DNA of 64,000 nt from Rhizobium etli 8C-3 (GTDB lineage Bacteria > Pseudomonadota > Alphaproteobacteria > Rhizobiales > Rhizobiaceae). A program made the position numbers and the translations under genes. Positions 44,582-52,914 of the stretch are shown piece by piece. Location of the stretch: contig NZ_CP017244.1 of NCBI RefSeq assembly GCF_001908375.1, positions 1,426,001 through 1,490,000 on the forward strand. The letters are read 5' to 3'. Every line of letters begins with the position of its first letter. Position 1 is the stretch's first letter. Under the pieces are notes generated by a model. It saw nothing but the letters and a program-made list of their open reading frames with translations, did no database searches and had not been told where the DNA came from.

Positions 44582-45343
44582 ATGCCAGACAGCTGTTCCT
44601 TTCCCAAAGACCGGCGCCGATCTTCAATCAGGCTCGCAATGCTGTGCAGCCTGATGCTACTGTCGACCGCCGGTTTCGTCGCCCTCGGCCTCTGGCAGGT
44701 TGAGCGGCTGTCCTGGAAACGTCACCTCATTGCTCTGGTCGATCAACGGGTCCACGCCGTCCCGGCCCTGGCCCCTACGCGAAGGCCAGTCAGTGCCGCC
44801 GACGACGAATACCGCCGCATAGTGGCGACCGGGACGTTGCAGAACGACAAGGAGACGCTGGTCTATGCCTCGACCGAACTGGGTCCAGGCTTTTGGGTAA
44901 TGACGCCGCTGTCGCTTGGCGATGGCCAAACGGTCTTGATAAACCGCGGCTTCGTGCCGACCTACAGGCGCGATCCGCAAACCCGACCGGAAGGCCAAGT
45001 CTCCGGTCAGGTCACGATCACGGGGCTGATGCGGATGACGGAACCGAAGGGTTCGCTGTTAAAATCGAACGACCCGGCCTCGGGCCGCTGGTATTCGCGC
45101 GATGTCGCTGCAATCGCGGCGCAAAAGCACGTGACAGGCGCTGCCGAGTATTTCATCGACGCCGACAAAACTCCAAATCCCGGCGGTCTGCCGGTCGGTG
45201 GACTGACGCGCATCGTCTTTGCGAACAATCACCTCGTCTACGCAATCACATGGTTTGGCTTGGCGCTGATGATGGCTGGCCTGCTGGCATTCGTGATCCG
45301 AAGCGAGATTCGGAGGCAGTGGCCGTGGCAATCGTCCGGGTGA
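44582..45343 (+). CDS. SURF1 family protein (cyoX-type oxidase assembly factor)
   Basis: The 253-residue protein has two terminal transmembrane helices (LMLLSTAGFVALGLWQVERL and HLVYAITWFGLALMMAGLLA) flanking a periplasmic domain with VLINRGFVP and PNNHLVY-like FANNHLVYAITWF, the SURF1 layout. SURF1 helps insert heme into heme-copper oxidases; rhizobial cyo operons often end with such a gene. It is 47 bases after cyoD. Its last 98 bases overlap the 3' end of the opposite-strand kinase gene. Confidence 0.88.
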   Translation: MPDSCSFPKDRRRSSIRLAMLCSLMLLSTAGFVALGLWQVERLSWKRHLIALVDQRVHAVPALAPTRRPVSAADDEYRRIVATGTLQNDKETLVYASTELGPGFWVMTPLSLGDGQTVLINRGFVPTYRRDPQTRPEGQVSGQVTITGLMRMTEPKGSLLKSNDPASGRWYSRDVAAIAAQKHVTGAAEYFIDADKTPNPGGLPVGGLTRIVFANNHLVYAITWFGLALMMAGLLAFVIRSEIRRQWPWQSSG

Positions 45344-46892
45344 TTGCATCGGCAAGTTGTGCCTGCGAGAAGGGCTTGCCGAGACGCGGCAGCTCGATCA
45401 GGCCGCTGCCGGGCGGAATGTCGGCATAGCCGGTGGCCAGGATGATCGGCATGTGCGGCCAATCACGGCGAATCGCCTCGGCAAGCTCTGCACCCGTCAT
45501 CCGCGGCATGGCGTGGTCGGAGATGACAAGATCGACCGGTTCTCTGGAAAGAATGGCCAGCGCATCGGCACCCGATGCTGCCTCGATGGCGTCGTAACCG
45601 AGATCTTCCAGCATCAAAACCGTGTTCATGAGCACGAGACTGTCGTCGTCGACGGCCAGGATGCGCAGCGAGCGCGGAGGGCCGAGATGATCGGCCCCTT
45701 CGTCCGGGAGCTCTTGCGGTGCGTCATCCAGTGCCAGCACCGCAGGGAACCAAAGCTCGGCGACCGTGCCTTCGCCGAGGCGGCTCTTCAACACGAGCCG
45801 GCCGCCTGACTGCGCGGCGAGCCCTTGAACCATCGGCAATCCGAGACCGGTGCCTTTGCCGACGCCCTTGGTCGTGAAGAAAGGTGTCGTCGCCTGCTCA
45901 AGCGTCTCTTCGTCCATGCCCTCGCCGCCGTCGATGACGGAAAGGCAAAGATACGCACCTGGGGCAAGAATGCCGTTCCCTTCACCGACCGTCCGTTCCT
46001 GCGCTCTGACAGTGATTTTCCCTCCGCGCGGCATGGCGTCACGCGCATTCACGATGAGATTGAGGATTGCTGTTTCGAGCTGGTTCGGATCGGTGGCAAT
46101 CGTCGGGACGCCCGGCAGCACATCAATTTCCAGCATGGTCAGCGGCCCAAGCGAACGCTGCAGCATGTCGGCCATTCCGTCCATGAGCGCTGCAATCTCG
46201 ATCGTCTTGACCGCCAGTTCCTGGCGCCGGGAAAAGGAGAGCATGCGCTGCGTCAAGGCAGCGCCGCGCTGCGCGCCTTGCATGGCATTTTCGACAAGGG
46301 GCATCAACTCCGGCTGCTCAGGCATCCGCTTCTTCAAAATCTCCAGGCTGCCAAGAACGGCCATCAGGAGATTATTGAAGTCGTGGGCAATGCCGCCGGT
46401 GAGTTGGCCGATCGCCTCCATTTTCTGGGCCTGGAAGAGCTCTTCGCGTGCCTGGTCGAGCGCACGCTGGATTTCGCGCTTCTCGGTCATATCGCGCGTG
46501 ATCTTCGCAAAACCAACGACCTTCCCGCAATCGTCCGTGATAGCGTCAAGGACCACGTTCGCCCAAAAGCGGCTGCCGTCCTTGCGCATGCGCCAGGCCT
46601 CCTTTTCGAAGCGGCCGTCGCGGCGGGCAATTTCAAGCGCGCGTTCAGGCTCACCGGCAGCACGGTCCTCCTCGGTGTAGAAATTCGAGAAGTGCCTTCC
46701 GATGATCTCTTCCTGTGAATATCCTTTGAGGCGCTGCGCACCGACGTTCCAGGTGGCGACGTGACCCTCCGGACTGAGCATGTAGATTGCATAGTCGGTG
46801 ATGGCATCGACGAGTAGCCGCAAGCGGCCCTCGCCCGTGAGAGACGCACCAGATCGATCCATCACTTCCATAAGCCCCCCCGTCGGAAACAT
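45246..46892 (-). CDS. PAS-domain hybrid histidine kinase with receiver
   Basis: The 548-residue protein has a PAS domain (about 20-140, with YAIYMLSPEGHVATWNVGAQ and GFAKITRDMTEKRE), a HisKA dimerisation helix with phosphorylatable His in IAHDFNNLLMAVLGSLE, a HATPase with NLIVNARDAMPRGG and GTGLGLPMVQGL, and a receiver domain with phosphoacceptor Asp in LVISDHAMPRMTG and VDDDSLVL. It has no membrane helix, so it senses a cytoplasmic signal. ATG 46871 with GGGGGG upstream is an alternative start. It converges on SURF1 with a 98-base overlap. Confidence 0.9.
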   Translation of the reverse strand: MFPTGGLMEVMDRSGASLTGEGRLRLLVDAITDYAIYMLSPEGHVATWNVGAQRLKGYSQEEIIGRHFSNFYTEEDRAAGEPERALEIARRDGRFEKEAWRMRKDGSRFWANVVLDAITDDCGKVVGFAKITRDMTEKREIQRALDQAREELFQAQKMEAIGQLTGGIAHDFNNLLMAVLGSLEILKKRMPEQPELMPLVENAMQGAQRGAALTQRMLSFSRRQELAVKTIEIAALMDGMADMLQRSLGPLTMLEIDVLPGVPTIATDPNQLETAILNLIVNARDAMPRGGKITVRAQERTVGEGNGILAPGAYLCLSVIDGGEGMDEETLEQATTPFFTTKGVGKGTGLGLPMVQGLAAQSGGRLVLKSRLGEGTVAELWFPAVLALDDAPQELPDEGADHLGPPRSLRILAVDDDSLVLMNTVLMLEDLGYDAIEAASGADALAILSREPVDLVISDHAMPRMTGAELAEAIRRDWPHMPIILATGYADIPPGSGLIELPRLGKPFSQAQLADAITRTIATATASESRFGSRMPAGQPSSAPSQTM

Positions 46893-46946
46893 CAGTTTCC
46901 TAAACCTAAAGAGCCTTGAAATGGTTCCCGCAAAGGTCCGAAAAAT

Positions 46947-48359
46947 TCAAACCGCTCTGCTTTGAGGATAGAACTGCTCTCCGATCTTCTCCGCCGCCGC
47001 GTAGGCCTGGGTGACGATTTCGGGGACCAGATCGATATCCGGCAGGCTGCCAAGGCCGAGCGGACCGACGGCGAAGAGGCCGTTCACCGTCGATCCGTCC
47101 TCCAGGCAGAGCTGGCCGCGCTGATCGACGGCAAGCCCCAGCGAAAGCTCGTCAGGCATTGCAAGACCGGAGCCGATCAGGCTCTGCATCAAAGGCATCG
47201 CCACATCAGGTGCGTTGCAGCGGCAGTCGAAAACACGTTCCGCATAGATGACTTCCTCGACATCCGATCCAGCCGGCCTGAAAAAGATGCCACTGAGTCC
47301 CCGCCGCCCGGCCGTACCTCGACGAAGGACCGTATTGCCTTCGGCAAGCTCGCGTTTCAAGCGCAGATATATCGCTTCTGGCAGGCGGTTGCGGTGGCTG
47401 TCGTAGATGGCGCGCAGATGCCGGTTGAACTGGCGTTTCTGAGCAGCCGGCAGCGATCGCCAGAGAGAGCGGGCATGTCTGCGCAGACCGTTCATCACCG
47501 ATTGCCAGCTGCGGCCCTCTTCTTCTGCCTCGCGGCAGGCCTTGCGGATGAAGCGGACGATCTCGGGCAGCTTTTGCGGCAACGCCTCGGCCGGGAAAAC
47601 AGGATCGGCGGAGTTCGGTGTATGGCTCTGTGGCAGGAACCCATGCTTGGAGACAACCGTGATCTGCCCATCGTAACCGCTATCGCGCAGTTGCAGCAAC
47701 TGGTCGACCACACGGATGCCGCTTCCAAGGAGAACTGCATGCGGTCGGGTAACGAGACGCTTCGCGCGCACCGGCGACCGATCCTCCGCCTCCGGCTCGG
47801 GCTCGCGCTCGCAAAGCCCGTAGCCGGTGGCCAGCACGACGGTATCGAAGAGCGGATTGGCTGGATGGGCGCTTTCGAGCAGAAAACGGTTCGCTTGGCT
47901 TTTGCGAATTGCTGCGACCGGCTCATGGCAGACCTGTACGGTGATATCCTTGCGGGCTGCGAGCGCTTGTGAAAAGCGCTGATAGACGTAGTCGCTGAAG
48001 AGTGCCTTCGGAACGAAGATCTGGCGGAAACCCGGGATCGCAGCACGCACGGTAGCCCTAAATTGCGTGTTGCCACAGAGCCAGTCATTGAAATCGTCGG
48101 CGTCGCCGAGCGACACCGAAAGATCGCGCACGCGGGTGTTGAGGATTGTCGAAGCGCGCGTCGACGACAGTGCCTGGCCTCCGCTGACCGAGGAATTCGG
48201 ATCGAAAAGTTGGAGATGAAACGGCATCCGCACCGTCTTCATCAAGGCGATTGCGCTCATCATGCCGGAAAAGCCCCGACCGACGATTGCGATACGCGGG
48301 ACAGGCGAAACCCGTGCCGTCGTCTTTAATTTCGAAGCAAAAAGACCCTGAACCGTCAT
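46947..48359 (-). CDS. FAD/NAD(P)-binding protein
   Basis: The 470-residue protein has an FAD-binding Rossmann motif RIAIVGRGFSGMMSAIALM near residue 22, STRASTILNTRVRDLS, a second nucleotide-binding strand HAVLLGSGIRVVDQLLQL, and a late LFAVGPLGLGSLPDIDLVPE segment. It matches the FAD-NAD(P)-binding (HI0933/YwlA-like) family often linked to stress. Substrate unknown. It lies 54 bases upstream of the kinase start on the same strand, so the two may be cotranscribed. Confidence 0.78.
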   Translation of the reverse strand: MTVQGLFASKLKTTARVSPVPRIAIVGRGFSGMMSAIALMKTVRMPFHLQLFDPNSSVSGGQALSSTRASTILNTRVRDLSVSLGDADDFNDWLCGNTQFRATVRAAIPGFRQIFVPKALFSDYVYQRFSQALAARKDITVQVCHEPVAAIRKSQANRFLLESAHPANPLFDTVVLATGYGLCEREPEPEAEDRSPVRAKRLVTRPHAVLLGSGIRVVDQLLQLRDSGYDGQITVVSKHGFLPQSHTPNSADPVFPAEALPQKLPEIVRFIRKACREAEEEGRSWQSVMNGLRRHARSLWRSLPAAQKRQFNRHLRAIYDSHRNRLPEAIYLRLKRELAEGNTVLRRGTAGRRGLSGIFFRPAGSDVEEVIYAERVFDCRCNAPDVAMPLMQSLIGSGLAMPDELSLGLAVDQRGQLCLEDGSTVNGLFAVGPLGLGSLPDIDLVPEIVTQAYAAAEKIGEQFYPQSRAV

Positions 48360-48681
48360 CTCAACTCCCTTGCGGAATCAGCCCGCATCGCGTCTCGATC
48401 GAGGTTTTCAACGCAGGACAACACGCACCTGCGTTGGTTTGGTTCGTGCGGCCGTCTAAAATGCTTGCCGCTCGTTGAAGTGTTGAGCTCGGCAGAAACG
48501 AGGGAACATTGCCGCCGTCATAGTCTATAAAACTGGTCGTGTATGAAAACCCTAAAATGAGAAAGTGGCAAGCGTTTTGTTCGCCATGACTGCGGACGGA
48601 TCAGCCAGAGCACTGAAACAAAAGAGGGATTCGTCTTTCCGACCGCGCCTCCTTGTCTAAGACGCGTCTTCGGACGGGCGG
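48360..48681. other. 322-base intergenic region
   Basis: I see no gene in this stretch. It must include the promoter of the FAD-binding protein gene near 48360-48450. It contains a 12-base palindrome AAGACGCGTCTT at 48659-48670 just beyond the end of the hydrolase gene; no U-run follows on either strand. Confidence 0.4.
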
Positions 48682-49611
48682 CTATTTCACGATGCGGTCG
48701 ATCAGGAAATTGAAGAAATCGCTGTAGCGCGCCGGAATACGCTCTGCCCCCTCCAGAAGGGTCACGGCATGGCCGTTCCTTTCGGCGGTCTTTTGAAATT
48801 CTGCGCCGAATTTCGGGCTGTGAACGAGTGCCATGTGATCGCTCGACTGATCCTGCAGCCCCCCCGAATAGAGAAGTACGATCGGCGGCGAGTCTGCCCG
48901 AACGAGGTAGGAGGGCGACATCGCCGAGATGTAATTTAGGAACTTATCTCTCTGCGCCAGGAAGGATTGGAAATCTGCTTCGGGCAGGCCAAAGGCATGG
49001 CCACCGTAATTGATGGATGGACCGACCCAATCGCGCATCTCAAAGGGATCGATCGTGGTTTGCGCATCGATGCCGCCAACCGCCTTGATCGCCTTTATCG
49101 ACCCGTCCTCATCGATCGACAAGGCCAGCCAGAGCGCATTGAAGCCGCCTGCCGAAGCGCCGTATATGGCAAGCCTTGTATTATCAATCCCGAGGCTCGG
49201 GCCATTCTTCATGAGGTATCCGTAGGCCGATCTGGTATCCTCAAGCGCCGCCAGCACAGGCGGGAATATCCGGTCGCGTTTTGCCTCGACCAAATTGCGA
49301 TAGTTGATCGCAACGACCGCGACGCCCTTCGACAGCATGTAGTTCCTGGCGTTGGCCGCCAGATACTGCTTGTCACCATTCCACCATCCGCCACCATGGA
49401 CATAGATGATCGCCGGAAACGGACCGGCACCGGGCGGTTTATAGATGTCCATCCTGTTGCGGGCGTCGCTTCCGTAGGCGATGTCCTTGAAGGCAGGTCC
49501 TTGCCTATCGGTCGAGGCCAAAAGCTCGCAAGTTCCAGCCGTCAGCAAGAAAAACGCCAATGCGGCAATGGCCAGTATCGCCGTGATGGGCCTCGATAAT
49601 CCGTAAATCAT
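48682..49611 (-). CDS. Secreted or membrane-anchored alpha/beta hydrolase
   Basis: The 309-residue protein has an N-terminal hydrophobic signal (ITAILAIAALAFFLLTAGTC) and an esterase/lipase fold: oxyanion motif YVHGGGWWNG (HGGG), nucleophile elbow IYGASAGGFNAL (GxSxG), and late Asp and His in a BD-FAE/carboxylesterase pattern. GAGAGG precedes ATG 49611. It probably cleaves acyl esters in the periplasm. It is divergent from the acyltransferase-3 gene, which suggests an opposing writer/eraser pair, but that is inference. Confidence 0.83.
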   Translation of the reverse strand: MIYGLSRPITAILAIAALAFFLLTAGTCELLASTDRQGPAFKDIAYGSDARNRMDIYKPPGAGPFPAIIYVHGGGWWNGDKQYLAANARNYMLSKGVAVVAINYRNLVEAKRDRIFPPVLAALEDTRSAYGYLMKNGPSLGIDNTRLAIYGASAGGFNALWLALSIDEDGSIKAIKAVGGIDAQTTIDPFEMRDWVGPSINYGGHAFGLPEADFQSFLAQRDKFLNYISAMSPSYLVRADSPPIVLLYSGGLQDQSSDHMALVHSPKFGAEFQKTAERNGHAVTLLEGAERIPARYSDFFNFLIDRIVK

Positions 49612-49765
49612 GCTGCAACCTCTCGCCGTCGGCACCGTGATCCAAGATAAAAAGTTTGCATCCACGCGCAATTTGGGTGGACAACGGAATTATATTAATA
49701 GTAATACGACAAAGAAACAAATACTCGAAAATTATCCGGGAAATATACTCCTTTTGGATGAGAGT

Positions 49766-50869
49766 ATGACTGAAAATAAACCTGCGACACATTATTATGT
49801 GGTAGATATAGTCAGAATTTATGCTGCTGCATTGGTTCTGCTATTCCACTTTGCGAGCTTCCAGCTTCCGCAGACTAGCGGGCCGGTCTTCGCCTTCCTC
49901 TGGCCATTCGATGGCGTTGGCAGCGTTGGCGTTGAGATCTTTTTCGTGATTTCCGGCCTTGTGATCTCCATGAGCGCAGAAAGCGCCAGGGGCATGCAAG
50001 GCGCCCTGCGTTTTATTCACCTGCGCGCCCTTCGCATCCTGCCGGCGTTGTGGATTTCCAGCGTGATCGGCTTTGCCACCTTATCGCTTGCAGGCCAAGA
50101 CATTGGGTCTCTTATCGCTCCCCTCGTCCGTTCCTCGGTCCTTTCGCCGGTCGGACCATATATCGACGGCGTCGTATGGTCGCTGGTGGTCGAGGCTGCG
50201 TTCTACCTGACAGTCGCAATCACGATCATCTTTGCGCCGCGTCTTTCCCTGGAAAACCTGGCGAAGATCATTTGCGCCGGAAGCTCGGTCTATCTCGTGG
50301 TATGGTCTGTAGCCTTTCTATTCGACAAGGAGCTATTTGCGACGCTATCGCGCTTCCCATCGAAGGTCTTCCTCATGCGCTACGGCGTTTTCTTCGCTTT
50401 GGGAATGTTGCTGTGGGCTCACCTGCGCAGCCATCGCTCCAAAAATGCGATCGGCGCCCTGCTGCCGGCAGGCCTGATGTGCATTGTCGAGATATTCGTC
50501 GGCAGGGACATGTTATGGGGCATCGGCACCGGGACCGTTGCGGTGTGGCTGACGGCCACAGCCTTTATGGTTTTTTGCATCATGCATGCGGACGCATTCG
50601 AAGCCGGGTTTACCCATCGGCAGCGCACGATATTCCGATATCTCGGAAGCCTGAGTTACGCACTCTACCTTAATCATTACACGTTCGGCGCCTCGATCGT
50701 CCAATCGCTATCGACAGTGCTGCCGCCAGTCTCGCCGGGGTCCGTCGGCTTATTGTTCTGCGCTTCGGTTTGCGCCGTCCTATTGATGTCCTGTTTCGTC
50801 ACGTCCGCAGAAAGGATCATGAAGAAGCCTTTGATGCTGCGGCGCTCACCTCAATTGGGACCGAGCTGA
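49766..50869 (+). CDS. Acyltransferase 3 family membrane protein
   Basis: The 367-residue integral membrane protein has the family start YYVVDIVRIYAAALVLLFHF with the catalytic His, then VGVEIFFVISGLVISMSAE, HLRALRILPALWISS and DGVVWSLVVEAAFYLTV. It belongs to the same broad family as the protein at 6240. The ATG at 49766 follows an AT-rich divergent promoter stretch (49670-49760). It acylates an unknown glycan or lipid. It precedes a heterodimeric ABC exporter pair. Confidence 0.82.
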   Translation: MTENKPATHYYVVDIVRIYAAALVLLFHFASFQLPQTSGPVFAFLWPFDGVGSVGVEIFFVISGLVISMSAESARGMQGALRFIHLRALRILPALWISSVIGFATLSLAGQDIGSLIAPLVRSSVLSPVGPYIDGVVWSLVVEAAFYLTVAITIIFAPRLSLENLAKIICAGSSVYLVVWSVAFLFDKELFATLSRFPSKVFLMRYGVFFALGMLLWAHLRSHRSKNAIGALLPAGLMCIVEIFVGRDMLWGIGTGTVAVWLTATAFMVFCIMHADAFEAGFTHRQRTIFRYLGSLSYALYLNHYTFGASIVQSLSTVLPPVSPGSVGLLFCASVCAVLLMSCFVTSAERIMKKPLMLRRSPQLGPS

Positions 50870-51037
50870 GGGGGCGGTTGCGATCGTCTCGCTCACGAGA
50901 AAATAACCAAATGGTGAATTCTTTACTTGAACGCTCAGGTAGAATCGGCAAAACTGAGCACGCTAATCAATCCCTTCATGGAATCGCCGTCTTTTCGGGT
51001 CAGCGTCCGAACCCTACGTCTATCTGGAATCAATACC

Positions 51038-52891
51038 GTGAGCAGCGATGCGTCGATACGCGCGACGAAGCCTTCAGCTTCGCTTGCGCTTGTGAGTGCG
51101 GCAGGCTGGGGCAAGGGCCTTTATACGCTGGTCCGCATTACCGTCATGGCCTTTCGTCACCCTTGGCAAGCCGGTTTCGCCATCGGTGCAACCCTCGTAG
51201 CATCCACGTTCCAGCTGCTGATACCGCGCCTGCTCGGCCAGGCGGTCGACCAAACGCAGGTTGCATTGACCGGCGGAGCGGCCGGCCAGTTGGCGCAGGA
51301 GGCGCTGCTTGCGACGGCGCTGCTTTTACTCGGTGCCAGCGTGCTCCGCGGCGTCTTCACGATGGTTCAGAACTATTACAGCGAAAGCGTCGGCCACCAT
51401 ATGGGCTACGAGCTGCGGCTTGCCTGTTACGAGAAGATCCAGCGGCTCTCCTTCAGCTTTCACGACACGGTTCATTCGGGCGACCTGATCACTGTCGGAC
51501 TGCTCGATCTCGAAGGCGTGCGAATGTATTTCTCGACAGCGCTTGTGCGCGTCTTCCTGCTTTCGATGCTGATCGGGATCGGTGCGTACATGCTGATCTC
51601 GACCGATGTGGTTCTTGGCCTGCTGGCTCTGAGCTTCGTGCCTTTCGTCGGCTGGCGTTCCTCAGTGACGCAGCTGCGGCTGCGTGCCACATGGCTCGAT
51701 CTGCAGGAACGGCTTTCGGTGCTGACCCGCATCATGGAGGAAAATCTCGGCGGCATCCGTGTCGTCCGTGCCTTCGCTGCTCAAGACCATGAGCTCACCA
51801 AGTTCGAAAAGGCTTCGAAGAGCGCGCTGACGCTTGCGCACCAGCGTGTCGGTATTCGTGTTGCCAATACCAGCGCCATGACCTTTTCCTTCTTTGCTGC
51901 AATGGGCCTGGTGCTGTGGTTCGGAGGAGAAAAGGTAATGGCCGGCGACATCACCGTCGGCACGCTCGCCTCGTTCTTGACGTTCATGACCATCCTGCAA
52001 ATGCCGGTGCGCCAACTCGGCCTGATGGTCAACGCCTTTGCCCGGGCATCGACATGCGGCACGCGCCTTTTCAATCTCCTCGACCTGGAGATCGCCATCC
52101 GCAATGCCCCGGATGCAAAGGAGCTGAAGGTATCCGATGGCACGCTTCGTTTCGAGAATGTCGACTTCGCTTATCCAGGCTCGGACATGCATCAGGTGCT
52201 TCGCGGCATTTCCTTCGAGGCCCGGCGTGGCGAAACGGTCGGCATCGTCGGCCCGCCAGGCAGCGGCAAATCGACGATCGCCCATTTGATCCCGCGCTTT
52301 TATGACGTGACGAAGGGCAGGATCATGATCGACGGGCAGGACATCCGCAAGGCGACACTGCAATCGCTTCGCCGTGCAGTTGCCGTCGTGCAGCAGGATT
52401 CCTTCCTGTTCACGACCACAATCGAAAACAATATCGCCTATGGCGACCCGTGGGCAAAGGAGCCGCGGATCGAGCGGGCCAGCGAGAGTGCGCAACTGCA
52501 CAACTATGTTCTCGGCCTGCCGACAGGCTACGGAACGGTGGTGGGCGAACGCGGCGTTTCGCTGTCGGGCGGCCAACGCCAGCGCCTTTCGATCGCGCGC
52601 GCGCTGATGCTGAGGCCGGCGGTGATGGTGTTTGACGATTCGACGGCTGCCATCGACGCTGCCACCGAACAACGCATCCGCGCCGCCATGCGCAAATATG
52701 CCGCTGACCGCGTGACGATCATCGTCGCCCATCGGCTGAGTTCGCTGATGCATGCAGACCAGATCCTCTTCGTCGAGGACGGCTCAATCATCGAGCGCGG
52801 CACGCATGAGGAGTTGCTGGCCGCCGGCGGCCGGTACAAGGCACTTTACGACTTGCAGGTGCGGCCGGGCGACGACGCTTTGAGCGCGTAA
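51038..52891 (+). CDS. ABC exporter half-transporter, degenerate Walker B member
   Basis: The 617-residue protein has an exporter membrane domain and a C-terminal ATPase with intact Walker A GPPGSGKSTIAH, signature [16 protein letters not shown] and H-loop IIVAHRLSS, but Walker B reads VMVFDDSTAAID: the catalytic Glu is Asp. That is the mark of the degenerate-site half of heterodimeric exporters. The GTG at 51038 is the best guess for the start; ATG 50978 and TTG 50927 are alternatives. The partner gene follows 23 bases later. Confidence 0.86.
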   Translation: MSSDASIRATKPSASLALVSAAGWGKGLYTLVRITVMAFRHPWQAGFAIGATLVASTFQLLIPRLLGQAVDQTQVALTGGAAGQLAQEALLATALLLLGASVLRGVFTMVQNYYSESVGHHMGYELRLACYEKIQRLSFSFHDTVHSGDLITVGLLDLEGVRMYFSTALVRVFLLSMLIGIGAYMLISTDVVLGLLALSFVPFVGWRSSVTQLRLRATWLDLQERLSVLTRIMEENLGGIRVVRAFAAQDHELTKFEKASKSALTLAHQRVGIRVANTSAMTFSFFAAMGLVLWFGGEKVMAGDITVGTLASFLTFMTILQMPVRQLGLMVNAFARASTCGTRLFNLLDLEIAIRNAPDAKELKVSDGTLRFENVDFAYPGSDMHQVLRGISFEARRGETVGIVGPPGSGKSTIAHLIPRFYDVTKGRIMIDGQDIRKATLQSLRRAVAVVQQDSFLFTTTIENNIAYGDPWAKEPRIERASESAQLHNYVLGLPTGYGTVVGERGVSLSGGQRQRLSIARALMLRPAVMVFDDSTAAIDAATEQRIRAAMRKYAADRVTIIVAHRLSSLMHADQILFVEDGSIIERGTHEELLAAGGRYKALYDLQVRPGDDALSA

Positions 52892-52914
52892 GAAACCGGC
52901 GCAGGGAGGACTTT

